Assembly (NCBI RefSeq): GCF_002836715.1
Contig: NZ_PJAT01000097.1
Span: 31,168 to 95,167 of the forward strand
Length of the DNA: 64,000 nucleotides
Direction of reading: 5' to 3'
DNA from: Psychrobacter sp. 4Dc
GTDB lineage: Bacteria; Pseudomonadota; Gammaproteobacteria; Pseudomonadales; Moraxellaceae
In this document: piece by piece, positions 49,031-57,298 of the stretch
Layout of the letters: each line of letters begins with the position of its first letter
Numbering within the stretch: position 1 is the first letter of the stretch
The notes under the pieces: model-generated
What the model was told of the DNA's origin: nothing
The model's database searches: none
Seen by the model: the letters and a program-made list of their open reading frames with translations, nothing else
Program-made: the position numbers and the translations under genes

Positions 49031-49068
49031 AAGCCCAAAGGTTTCACATGAAACCTTTGGGCTTTTTA
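49031..49068 (+). terminator. Terminator after dnaJ containing a parS-like core
   Basis: A perfect 16-bp stem (AAGCCCAAAGGTTTCA and complement) around a two-base centre is followed by a T-run. The top of the hairpin is the partial parS palindrome at 49040-49055 (13/16). Confidence 0.88.
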
Positions 49069-49169
49069 TTGATGGTATAAAAAGCCATTCATGTGATGAT
49101 ATTTGCTAAACTTACGATAAATATGGTCAAAAATAATTTCACCAAATACAAAACATCTAAGGTAAAAAC

Positions 49170-50000
49170 ATGAGCGAACAATCGAATAATAAATCTATCA
49201 ATGTTGGGGTAATCGGTGCAGGCGGGCGTATGGGTCGTATGCTTATCGAGGCAGTACAGAATAACCCGCAAACTACATTAAAAGCAGCGATTGAGCGTCA
49301 AGGCTCTAGCCTAGTCGGTGCTGATGCAGGCGAAGTTGCTGCTATCGGCCATTTAAATGTGCAAATCGTTGATGACTTAGCCACTGTGATTAATGATATC
49401 GATGTATTAATTGATTTTAGCTTGCCTGACGCCACTGAAAAAAACATGCAAGTTTGTGCTGAGCATAATGTTGCTATGGTCATCGGTACGACAGGATTCA
49501 ATGAACAGCAAGAACAAGTACTGGCAAAAGCAAGTGAGCAAATCACTATCGTATATGCGGGTAACTATTCGACAGGCGTTAATTTATCATTGAAGCTGCT
49601 CGGGATGGCTGCCAAAGCGTTTGGTAATGACGCTGATGTAGAAATCATCGAAGCCCATCATAAGCATAAAATTGATGCGCCTTCTGGTACGGCGTATATG
49701 ATGGCCGAAGCAGTCGCAGAAGCGCGCGGACAAAACCTAAAAGACGTCGCTATCTATGGCCGCGAAGGACAAACTGGCGAGCGCGAATCTGGGACAATTG
49801 GTATTCACGCGATACGTGGTGGCGAAATCGTAGGCGACCATACTGTTATGTTTATCGCAGATGGCGAAGTGGTCGAGATTACCCATCGTGCGCGCGCACG
49901 CATGACATTTGCCGCTGGTGCCGTACGTGCCGCAACTTGGGTCGTTGAACAAGAAGTAGGGCAGTACAATATGCAGGATGTACTTGGATTAAGTGACTAA
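49170..50000 (+). CDS. dapB: 4-hydroxy-tetrahydrodipicolinate reductase
   Basis: DapB reduces HTPA with NAD(P)H toward lysine and diaminopimelate. The 276 residues begin with the nucleotide motif VGVIGAGGRMGRMLIEAVQ. The catalytic segment is IEAHHKHKIDAPSGTAYMMA, with the His pair and Lys. GYRFxD-like regions are replaced by the usual IHAIRGGEIVGDHTV. The length is normal. It follows dnaJ by 172 bp, separated by a terminator. Confidence 0.96.
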   Translation: MSEQSNNKSINVGVIGAGGRMGRMLIEAVQNNPQTTLKAAIERQGSSLVGADAGEVAAIGHLNVQIVDDLATVINDIDVLIDFSLPDATEKNMQVCAEHNVAMVIGTTGFNEQQEQVLAKASEQITIVYAGNYSTGVNLSLKLLGMAAKAFGNDADVEIIEAHHKHKIDAPSGTAYMMAEAVAEARGQNLKDVAIYGREGQTGERESGTIGIHAIRGGEIVGDHTVMFIADGEVVEITHRARARMTFAAGAVRAATWVVEQEVGQYNMQDVLGLSD

Positions 50001-50084
50001 CGACTATTTATAGTTAATGGTTAATGATTGACTATAGCGTTATGACTCATGGCTCGATGACTTAATAGCAGCAAGGGAGCAGGT

Positions 50085-50993
50085 ATGAATAGTATCAAAC
50101 ATTATGTTAGGCATAAAATGATTGGTGCTGTTTGTACCATCAACCTTGCGAACCTATCAGCCTTTGCACTGAGTCTAGCGGTTCTACCAATTACCGTACA
50201 AGCCAGCACCTCTCAAACCTATGTCATTCATACCTATGGCGGGGCTAGCCTACTACCTGCAGTAAGGCAACAATTAAATAGTAGCGCAGACGGTGGTACG
50301 GTGACTACGTATCAAGATAAATTGGTACTGCGAACGACGGCACGCAATTATCAGGCGGTACAGCAGTTGTTGTCTCAGATTGACCGTCAGCCACAGGCAT
50401 TGACGGCCACCGTACGTGTTGGCAATAGTATTAGCGGGCAAGGTAGTATTCAGCAGGGTCAGGTCATTATCAACAATCGCGGTATTCAAGGTGCAGGAGT
50501 CATTAGTCAGCGTAGCAGCCAGCAGCAGGGTAGTAATCTATATCAAGTACAAACGTTGTCTGGCAGCGCGGCGAGCATCAGCACAGGTACGCTTTATTCG
50601 CTAATTCAAACCTATAATGCTAATAACTATTCAACTTATCATCGTTCAGCTAGTCACAACTTCAAACCACAGATCGTGATTCAGCAGCAAATACTGCTGC
50701 CAACGACACAAGGGATTGCCGTCACACCAAGACTGCTGCCTAGCGGGCAGGTAGAAGTACAACTCTCCCAAGTGGAAGAAAGGTTAATGCAGCCGAATTC
50801 ATCTTATAATAAAATGAGTTCTACTGACAATACTAGCAATGCTATTCGAAGTCAAAGATTGAACAGTACGATTATCGTGCCGCGTGGACAGTGGGTGACG
50901 ATTGGACAAGTTTCACAAAACTCAACCAGTAGCACCAGCAACGGTAGCCGTAATACCAATAATAGCGTGCCTATTTCTTTAAGAGTTGAATAG
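50085..50993 (+). CDS. Exported secretin-domain-like protein of unknown function
   Basis: The 302 residues have an N-terminal signal peptide (LSAFALSLAVLPITVQAS). A module at about 45-105 (GASLLPAVRQQLNSSADGG, LRTTARNYQAVQQLLSQIDRQ) looks like the N1-type repeats of secretins, the IDRQP end being typical. The C-terminal part (VIQQQILLPTTQGIAVTPRL, SGQVEVQLSQVEERL, LNSTIIVPRGQWVTIG) resembles the start of the secretin beta domain. The full gated barrel is absent (true secretins exceed 500 residues). No type II, III or IV pilus genes are nearby. Strong SD AAGGGAG. Function unknown. Confidence 0.7.
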   Translation: MNSIKHYVRHKMIGAVCTINLANLSAFALSLAVLPITVQASTSQTYVIHTYGGASLLPAVRQQLNSSADGGTVTTYQDKLVLRTTARNYQAVQQLLSQIDRQPQALTATVRVGNSISGQGSIQQGQVIINNRGIQGAGVISQRSSQQQGSNLYQVQTLSGSAASISTGTLYSLIQTYNANNYSTYHRSASHNFKPQIVIQQQILLPTTQGIAVTPRLLPSGQVEVQLSQVEERLMQPNSSYNKMSSTDNTSNAIRSQRLNSTIIVPRGQWVTIGQVSQNSTSSTSNGSRNTNNSVPISLRVE

Positions 50994-51012
50994 TCATTAA
51001 ATTGTCAAGCAC

Positions 51013-51053
51013 AAAAAAGCGCGATACGGGTATTAACCGTGCCGCGCTTTTTT
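51013..51053. terminator. Bidirectional terminator between the secretin-like gene and the decarboxylase
   Basis: A strong stem (AAAAAAGCGCG/CGCGCTTTTTT) with an inner ACGG/CCGT pairing lies between convergent genes. Confidence 0.9.
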
Positions 51054-51071
51054 GTGGAATAGTATTAAGTA

Positions 51072-52253
51072 CTAGTCAATATAAACCACTTCAAGCGGTG
51101 GGAAACCATTGAACTCTACCGATGAGTACGAATTGGTATAAGCACCAGTGGTGAGCCAGTAGATTTTATCACCAATCTCAAGCTCTTCTGGTAGCTGATA
51201 ACCCGCTTCTTCATACATAATATCAGTTGAGTCACAAGTTGGACCTGCCAGTACTACGGTACCTTCACTGGTAGACGTTTCCATCTTGGGCGTATAGACA
51301 GGGTACTTGATGGCTTCGCCTAGCGTCTCGATTAAGCCTTGGAATAGACCAACATCGGTATATACCCAACGAGTCAAATCGGTATCAGACTTACGAGAGA
51401 TCAGTACCACGTCACTGACCAACACGCCCGAACCACCAACCAACGATCGACCCGGCTCTAAAATAATCTCTGGCATTTTGTCATCATCATAATCGTCAGT
51501 CAGATAGCTGGTAATTTCTTCTGCATAGACTTTGATAGGGTTAACTTCGCTGATGTAATTGGTCGGGAAGCCACCACCCAAATTGATCATTTGTAGCTTG
51601 ATGCCTTCTTCGTTCTTCATCCAGTCAAACATATATTTAACTTTGGCTAACGCATCATCCCATGCAGCGACGTCTTTTTGCTGGCTACCGACGTGGAACG
51701 AGATACCATAAGGAACCAAGCCCAGCTCGCGTGCTTGAACCAGTAGGTCGATGGCCATATTAGGATGGCAACCAAACTTACGTGATAATGGCCATTCTGC
51801 TGTCTCTGACCCTTGAACCAAGATACGCACAAATATTTTAGAACCTGGAGCGTGTTTGGCAATGTTTTTGAGATCTGCTTCTGAGTCAGTCGCGTATAGA
51901 TCGATGCCTTTCTCAAAAGCATATTTGACATGTTCAGCTTTTTTGATGGTATTGCCATACGAGATGCGCGATGGCTCAACGCCGCAACCAAGCACGCGAT
52001 CAAGCTCATAAATAGAGGCACAGTCAAAGTTTGAACCAAGGTTTGCCAATAGGTCGATTACTTCCACCGCAGGGCTAGCTTTCATTGCATAATGCAGTTT
52101 AGCGTTAGGAAACAGGCTTACCATCTCATGGTATTTAGTTTCGATACGACTAAGGTCAACTACTAAGAAAGGCGTCTCGCGACCTTCAGCAGCCTTGGTG
52201 AATTTCTGCCAGCTGGCAGGTTCAAAATATTGGTCAATTTTGATCATTGTCAT
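51072..52253 (-). CDS. speC: Ornithine decarboxylase, class III (PLP)
   Basis: The 393-residue enzyme is the eukaryotic-like ornithine/lysine decarboxylase type (alanine-racemase fold), not the large E. coli type. PLP lysine K58 lies in HYAMKASPAVEV. ISFHVGSQQK and GGGFPTNY follow, with EPGRSLVGGSG contacting PLP phosphate, and the active-site Cys in GPTCDSTDIMYEE. It makes putrescine from ornithine. Some relatives also use lysine, so the substrate is inferred. No antizyme or polyamine genes are adjacent. The symbol speC follows Pseudomonas naming. Confidence 0.9.
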   Translation of the reverse strand: MTMIKIDQYFEPASWQKFTKAAEGRETPFLVVDLSRIETKYHEMVSLFPNAKLHYAMKASPAVEVIDLLANLGSNFDCASIYELDRVLGCGVEPSRISYGNTIKKAEHVKYAFEKGIDLYATDSEADLKNIAKHAPGSKIFVRILVQGSETAEWPLSRKFGCHPNMAIDLLVQARELGLVPYGISFHVGSQQKDVAAWDDALAKVKYMFDWMKNEEGIKLQMINLGGGFPTNYISEVNPIKVYAEEITSYLTDDYDDDKMPEIILEPGRSLVGGSGVLVSDVVLISRKSDTDLTRWVYTDVGLFQGLIETLGEAIKYPVYTPKMETSTSEGTVVLAGPTCDSTDIMYEEAGYQLPEELEIGDKIYWLTTGAYTNSYSSVEFNGFPPLEVVYID

Positions 52254-52393
52254 AGTAGTAAACCTTTTGTGGAAACTGTATCGGTTAGAAAAATTATCGC
52301 CAAACAGTGAATGTTAAATATTAACACCCACTGTAGACGTAACTATGTGAAGGATAAAGACGAAATAAAAAGATAAGAATAAAGAGTAGAGCT

Positions 52394-52948
52394 TTAAGAA
52401 TTGACGGCTTGTGTCTGTTTTTCCGCTGATTGTGCTTCTTGCTTTTCACGTATTTTGAGAACTTTGCGAACTTTATCACGAGCACGAGTCTGTTTAAGAC
52501 GAGACAAGTAGTCAACGAAGATTACGCCATTTAGGTGATCCATTTCATGTTGGATACAAACAGCAAGCAGTCCTTCGACTACCTCATCGATGACCTCACC
52601 GTTACCATCTAACGCTTCGATACGGACTTTATTAGGACGTTCGACTTTGTCATAGACATCAGGTACAGATAAGCAGCCTTCTTCATACGGTTGCTTTTCT
52701 TCTACCAGTGGCGTGACTTTTGGGTTGATAAAAACTCTAGGAGAGCTTTTATCTTCAGACAAATCCATAACGATAAGTTGAATATGATGATCCACTTGAC
52801 TGGCTGCAAGCCCAATGCCTTGAGCATCATACATCGTCTCGATCATGTCTGCGATTAAGGTTTTGATTTCAGCAGTCACTTCCTTGACAGGCTTGGCGAT
52901 GGTACGCAAGCGAGGATCTGGGTAACTTAAGATAGGGAGTAGTGCCAT
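52394..52948 (-). CDS. def: Peptide deformylase
   Basis: Def removes the formyl group from nascent N-terminal methionine. The 184 residues have all three motifs: [18 protein letters not shown] and [17 protein letters not shown], giving the Cys and two His of the metal site. I use the ATG at 52948 since GAGGTGA lies just upstream; a GTG at 52957 overlaps that motif. A Lys/Gln-rich tail follows the catalytic domain. It lies near other translation genes only in the sense of the wider window; fmt is 43 kb away. Confidence 0.96.
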   Translation of the reverse strand: MALLPILSYPDPRLRTIAKPVKEVTAEIKTLIADMIETMYDAQGIGLAASQVDHHIQLIVMDLSEDKSSPRVFINPKVTPLVEEKQPYEEGCLSVPDVYDKVERPNKVRIEALDGNGEVIDEVVEGLLAVCIQHEMDHLNGVIFVDYLSRLKQTRARDKVRKVLKIREKQEAQSAEKQTQAVNS

Positions 52949-53091
52949 AACGCTCACCTCAATGATAAGGACAAAATAGGGTTGATATTATAAGATAAAT
53001 GGGGACAAAAGTAATGCTTATCAATACTTTCGCAGTCATATGATGCTATATGTAGGTAGAAAGACTGGATTTCGATAACAAATGGCATAAA

Positions 53092-53116
53092 AAAGCCCTG
53101 CTTAACGCAAGGCTTT
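53092..53116 (-). terminator. Terminator after the GlsB-like gene
   Basis: A 10-bp stem with one mismatch (AAAGCCCTGC/GCAAGGCTTT) and a five-base loop is followed by a T-run on the minus strand. Confidence 0.8.
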
Positions 53117-53181
53117 GTTTGTATAGTATTTTAATTAGCTAGTAATCATTTATGACTAAACTATGCATGGCTTATGACTAA

Positions 53182-53436
53182 TTATGCACGGCGTTTATTT
53201 ACAATCATTTCATATAAGAATAATAAGATAATTGCACCAATTACTGAGAATATAAGACCAGTGAAACCGCCATCAGCATTGATACCGATTAGGCCAGCTA
53301 GGAAACCACCTAGCATTGCACCAACGATACCCAATACGATAGTCATAATCCAACCCATAGGGTCATTACCTGGTTTGATAGCACGTGCTAATAAACCTGC
53401 GACTAAACCTACAATAATCATCCAAATAAAGCTCAT
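53182..53436 (-). CDS. GlsB/YeaQ/YmgE-family small membrane protein
   Basis: The 84 residues form three hydrophobic segments: FIWMIIVGLVAGLLARAI, then GWIMTIVLGIVGAMLGGFLAGLIG and FTGLIFSVIGAIILLFLYEMI. The GLVAGLLA segment and the PGNDPMGW turn are the transglycosylase-associated protein signature. Members are stress-inducible inner-membrane proteins of unclear biochemistry. A strong SD (AGGAGAA) precedes the ATG. It is monocistronic between two terminators. Confidence 0.92.
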   Translation of the reverse strand: MSFIWMIIVGLVAGLLARAIKPGNDPMGWIMTIVLGIVGAMLGGFLAGLIGINADGGFTGLIFSVIGAIILLFLYEMIVNKRRA

Positions 53437-53780
53437 GTTATTCTCCTAATATTATTAATATTTATAATGTGTTACAAGTTTTGATAAATCTATTGTAAAC
53501 ACTCCTCGGACGCAAAAGTAAGCATAAAATGTTACTACTGTAGGGGCTATGTGAGGAAAAAGTCCGATTTGCTATCGAGTAAGGGCAATAAGTAAACGAA
53601 AGGTTACAAAGGTAGCAGTGGTGCTAACAACGTTTATCAACATGGTACCTGTAGTGCCGAACTCATATAAATATTAGAAGTAAAAAACGCAGCCATCTAT
53701 TAGATGGCTGCGTTTGTATAGAGGAAAATAAGAAGAGCTGTTTCTTTATAAGAGCTGCTTCTTTATCTTAACTATAAGCG
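53437..53780. other. mpl-glsB gap
   Basis: These 344 bases contain the mpl terminator (53685-53715) and the promoter of the GlsB-like gene. A GAGGAAA..AGTCCG string at 53553-53566 recalls the RNase P RNA P4 core, but nothing else supports that; see rejected items. Confidence 0.5.
53685..53715 (-). terminator. Terminator after mpl
   Basis: A perfect 15-bp stem (AAACGCAGCCATCTA and complement) with a single-base loop is followed by a T-run on the minus strand, 66 bases past the mpl stop. Confidence 0.9.
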
Positions 53781-55262
53781 TTAGCCGTTATGCAATGCGG
53801 TTAATAAACGCTGATGAATCCCTTCAAAACCGCCATTTGACATAACCACAATCGCGTCACCTGCTTTTGCGTGACTGCTGATATGCTCAATGATAGCATC
53901 AATGCTTGATAGCACTTGTTGGTTGCCGATAGCGTCGCTAGTAGACTTAGCTGGTTCGATGACCTCTTTTAAGCCCCATTCCAAACCAGTAGGCTCGTAC
54001 CATAATGTATAGTCAGCAAGTGCCGCTGATTGAGCCAAGCTGTCTTGATGAATACCCATTTTCATAGTGTTACTACGAGGCTCAATGATAGCCCAAATGC
54101 GTCTATCAGCTAGCTTCTTTTTGGCACCATCCAATGTAGTTGTAATAGCCGTTGGATGATGGGCAAAATCATCGAAGACTAAGATGTCATTGACGTCGCC
54201 GATCAACTCCATCCGGCGCTTGATACCAGCGAAATCTGATAAAGCAGCACAGGCAGTCTCAACACTGACGCCAACATCATAGGCCGCAGCCACAGCAACT
54301 AATGCATTGTTGACGTTATGGATGCCGCTCATCGACCAGTTTACGATAGCAGAAGCATCTTCATCAGCAGCAAAACTGACTTTGAACTTACTGCCGTCTT
54401 CTTGAATCAGCTCAGCCTGCCAGTCGCTACTATCTTTTAAAGCACGCGTATTTTCACTGGTATTAGCTAAAGTAGAGTCGATGACGGCAGTACGCCAGAT
54501 AGGTGTCCAAACCCCTTTTGCTAGCGTCTCTTCTAGACTGATGGTCGCGGCTGGCATGATGATTTTGCCAGTGCTTGGAATCATACGCACCATATGGTGA
54601 AACTGGGTTTGTATTGCATTAAGATCTGCGAAGATATCTGCATGATCAAACTCAAGGTTATTCAAAATAGCAGTGCGGGGACGATAGTGAACGAACTTCG
54701 AACGCTTATCAAAGAAGGCAGAATCGTACTCATCTGCTTCAATCACAAAGTAGCCAGATTTATCATCAGCGCTTTTATCAGCTCCCAAATAGCTGCTGTG
54801 CGCGAACACTTGCTGCAAATGCTCGTCAGTCGTATCAACCAATGGCACGCCCCCAATCAAAAAACCTGCATCGATACCAGCATAATGTAATATCCACGCA
54901 AGCATGGTCGTGGTTGTGGTTTTACCGTGTGTCCCTGCAACGGCTATTACATGGCGTGACTGCAATACTTGCTCAGATAAGAACTGCGGACCTGAGGTAT
55001 AGCGCAAGCCATTATCTAGCATATACTCAATCACATCCATGCCGCGCTTCATCGCGTTCCCAACGACAACTAAGTCTGGCGTTGGTTGCAAGTGCTCTAC
55101 CAGATAGCCTTCTTCGATAGTCACGCCAGCATTTTCGAGTTGAGTGGACATAGGAGGATAGACATTGGCATCTGAACCCGTGACCGTATGCCCAAGCGCA
55201 CGTGCTAGCAATGCCAGTGAGCCCATAAAAGTACCACAAATACCAAGGATATGAATATGCAT
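53781..55262 (-). CDS. mpl: UDP-N-acetylmuramate:L-alanyl-gamma-D-glutamyl-meso-diaminopimelate ligase
   Basis: Mpl recycles murein tripeptide by joining it to UDP-MurNAc with ATP. The 493 residues begin MHIHILGICGTFMGSLALLARALG. The ATP site is VAVAGTHGKTTTTTMLAWILHYAG. The Mur ligase marks EADEYDSAFFDKRSKFVHY and LNNLEFDHADIF are Mpl-typical. The C-terminal domain has FDDFAHHPTAITTTLDGAKK and EPRSNTMKMG. It differs from MurC in the EADEYD segment. It stands apart from the mur cluster, as expected for a recycling gene. Confidence 0.95.
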   Translation of the reverse strand: MHIHILGICGTFMGSLALLARALGHTVTGSDANVYPPMSTQLENAGVTIEEGYLVEHLQPTPDLVVVGNAMKRGMDVIEYMLDNGLRYTSGPQFLSEQVLQSRHVIAVAGTHGKTTTTTMLAWILHYAGIDAGFLIGGVPLVDTTDEHLQQVFAHSSYLGADKSADDKSGYFVIEADEYDSAFFDKRSKFVHYRPRTAILNNLEFDHADIFADLNAIQTQFHHMVRMIPSTGKIIMPAATISLEETLAKGVWTPIWRTAVIDSTLANTSENTRALKDSSDWQAELIQEDGSKFKVSFAADEDASAIVNWSMSGIHNVNNALVAVAAAYDVGVSVETACAALSDFAGIKRRMELIGDVNDILVFDDFAHHPTAITTTLDGAKKKLADRRIWAIIEPRSNTMKMGIHQDSLAQSAALADYTLWYEPTGLEWGLKEVIEPAKSTSDAIGNQQVLSSIDAIIEHISSHAKAGDAIVVMSNGGFEGIHQRLLTALHNG

Positions 55263-55427
55263 AGACGTTCCGTACGCGCTTGAATGAAAAGAATAGAGAG
55301 CTGATAAAATAAAGTGTGAGGTGCCTAGCTGTCATCAGTAAAAATAAACGCTTTGATAAACAACGACCAATATATCAGCTGGGCAAACAAGCAATCATTG
55401 TAAAGTAAACCCTGTTCGATGACCAAT

Positions 55428-55452
55428 AAAAAACGCCTAACAAGTAGGCGCT
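55428..55452 (-). terminator. Terminator after the NlpE-like gene
   Basis: A six-base stem (CGCCTA/TAGGCG, extended by one G-T pair) and five-base loop are followed by a T-run on the minus strand. Confidence 0.75.
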
Positions 55453-55523
55453 ATGTAGCTAATGTAATTTGGTCATTTTAGTATGCAGCGATACGCCAAC
55501 TAACAGTCAGCATGATGACACTT

Positions 55524-56189
55524 TTATTTTCGTGATAACGTATAGTCATCCTCTAAATTATCGTGCTCATCGATCCGTATCAAATGATTGTCTTGGATAT
55601 GGTAGGTCTCGATATTTTTCCCTTCATAGACAATGGTGATTTTATCATTGTCTTGTCGGTAGATACCCGATTCGAGTAGGGGTGTTTTTGGTTTTTCAGG
55701 ATTATGATAATAACTTGCTTTTAGTACGGAACCATCGGCGAATAAGTTCAATGTAACGTCGATACTGTCGCAATCTGTACAAGAGACCATGCCGCCATAA
55801 TCGCCCATCAATGTTGCTTGCAGCATACTGCTTTTTGCTTCTGATCGCTCCATAGAGCTGTCTGCATAGGTATCTTTATTTGACTGAGCAGCAGCAATTA
55901 ATGATTGCCCTTCCACCATTTCGCTTGTCTCATCATCACTCGCTAGCTCAGCACTCTTAGCATTGTCATCTTGCAATGATTGTGAAGCCTCCTGCGATTC
56001 AGAACCAGTCGACGCAAACGTAGATACCATGTCTTTATCGGTATTGGACGAGGCACTATCACAGCCTACGAGTAGCACACATAGTGACGCTACAAGTAAC
56101 GAAGGACGCCACCGTTTTACGATAGCAAGCGTGGTAGAGCGAACGGGAGCAAAATATATCATGGTCATACCAAAAACAGTTTTTAACAA
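55524..56189 (-). CDS. NlpE-like lipoprotein (copper/envelope stress)
   Basis: The 221-residue lipoprotein has an N-terminal signal with a clear lipobox (SLCVLLVGCDSA). After an acidic, Ser-rich linker (about 50-125) comes one NlpE N-terminal-type beta domain: LMGDYGGMVSCTDCDSIDVT with the CxxC, then LNLFADGSVLKASYYHN and RQDNDKITIVYEGKN. E. coli NlpE has two domains and signals adhesion and lipoprotein stress to Cpx. Here only the first domain is present, so signalling may differ. It may bind copper. Start choice is uncertain (56189, 56168 or 56162). Confidence 0.82.
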   Translation of the reverse strand: MLKTVFGMTMIYFAPVRSTTLAIVKRWRPSLLVASLCVLLVGCDSASSNTDKDMVSTFASTGSESQEASQSLQDDNAKSAELASDDETSEMVEGQSLIAAAQSNKDTYADSSMERSEAKSSMLQATLMGDYGGMVSCTDCDSIDVTLNLFADGSVLKASYYHNPEKPKTPLLESGIYRQDNDKITIVYEGKNIETYHIQDNHLIRIDEHDNLEDDYTLSRK

Positions 56190-56604
56190 GTATTTTTCAA
56201 GCTCATCTATACTATCGACAACGTAAAGCCATTGTCAAAGATAAGGATAATAAGGCATGGGCGCGTAGTAATAATATAAATTAAGAACTTGACAGCATTA
56301 TCTTATATTCAAAATACAGATAGCTTATGAGTAGAAAGCGACAAATATCTAATGCTTGTCCGTTTATAAGGTAAGCTGACTAAAGATATCAAAGGCTTGA
56401 AAATATCTCTGTGGGCTTTTTGTTGTTGGCCTTATATCTAAAAGGCATAAGTCGACATTAGCGATACCTGTTGGTAACGCTAATATGGGTTGTAAGGGCG
56501 GGTTAATAGTAGACAAAAAAACAGACATCGTATCGAAGATAGCAATGTCTGTTTTAAAAGCAGAACTAGGAAAGAAACCTAACGTCTTATTGAGTCATAA
56601 GATA
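56190..56604. other. dsbB-nlpE gap
   Basis: About 415 bases hold the dsbB terminator (56517-56555) and the promoter of the NlpE-like gene. I see no ORF, RNA gene or repeat here. Confidence 0.5.
56517..56555 (-). terminator. Terminator after dsbB
   Basis: A stem (AAACAGACAT/ATGTCTGTTT) with a loop of about 18 bases is followed by a T-run on the minus strand, 50 bases past the dsbB stop. Confidence 0.78.
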
Positions 56605-57117
56605 CTACTTGGAAGATTTTACGATACGCATTAATATCAAGACATGTACGATCAGCAGCACACTAAATAGAATCAACGACTGCTCAGGAATACTTAATCC
56701 CATAAGCATCCAATCAACAGAGGCGCATTCGCCAGATCCTGCAAATACTTCTTTGAATACTTGTAGGATAGGGAGGGTATCAAGCCAATAGTTCAGTCCT
56801 GGACCACAAGAAGGTACTTGGTCAGCAGGTAAATGTTGCAGCCATACATGGCGTGCTGCTACCGCAGTTGCCCAGCCGATACCTACTAGACTCCCAAGCC
56901 ATAGCAATAGTCTTATCACTTTAGACTTAGGATTAAACAACGCTGATATCAGGGCAAATCCGCCCATGACGATTAGACCAACACGCTGAAAAATACAGAG
57001 TGGGCAAGGTGAAAGCCCTAGATGACGCTGTAGATAAAACAGCGCAAAACTCATGCCTATGATGGCCATTATCACCAAAAATACTTGCAGGTTACGGTAA
57101 GTGGTTAGCTGTCGCAT
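56605..57117 (-). CDS. dsbB: Disulfide bond formation protein B
   Basis: DsbB re-oxidises DsbA and passes electrons to quinone. The 170 residues have four hydrophobic segments. The first periplasmic redox pair is CPLCIFQRVG. The second periplasmic loop has the cysteines in LPADQVPSCGPGLNYW and GSGECASVDW. The quinone-interacting Arg follows CIFQR. The protein is in the inner membrane. It lies 180 bp downstream of gshA on the same strand. Confidence 0.95.
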   Translation of the reverse strand: MRQLTTYRNLQVFLVIMAIIGMSFALFYLQRHLGLSPCPLCIFQRVGLIVMGGFALISALFNPKSKVIRLLLWLGSLVGIGWATAVAARHVWLQHLPADQVPSCGPGLNYWLDTLPILQVFKEVFAGSGECASVDWMLMGLSIPEQSLILFSVLLIVHVLILMRIVKSSK

Positions 57118-57298
57118 TGTGCGGTTACTCTTATGGGTTTATCTATAGTAGATGTGGGGTAGCAATCAAGATTAAGCAGTCAAAACTTCACAGTCAGGAT
57201 TTAGAAATCAGACCTTAGCAATCGTCAACTAGTCATCAGAATTCAGCAATCAATAACTGGCAGTTAAAAGTTAGTAATCAAAAGCTAGTAATCACGCC

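Noticed and set aside
53553..53566. GAGGAAA..AGTCCG string recalling the RNase P RNA P4 core
   Set aside because: The complementary 3' P4 half and other conserved loops are missing, and the distance to the mpl terminator is too short for a full rnpB.
57180..57298. Repeated short AGTCA/AATCA words between dsbB and gshA, considered as a CRISPR or direct-repeat array
   Set aside because: Units are irregular in sequence and spacing, too short for CRISPR repeats, and there are no cas genes.
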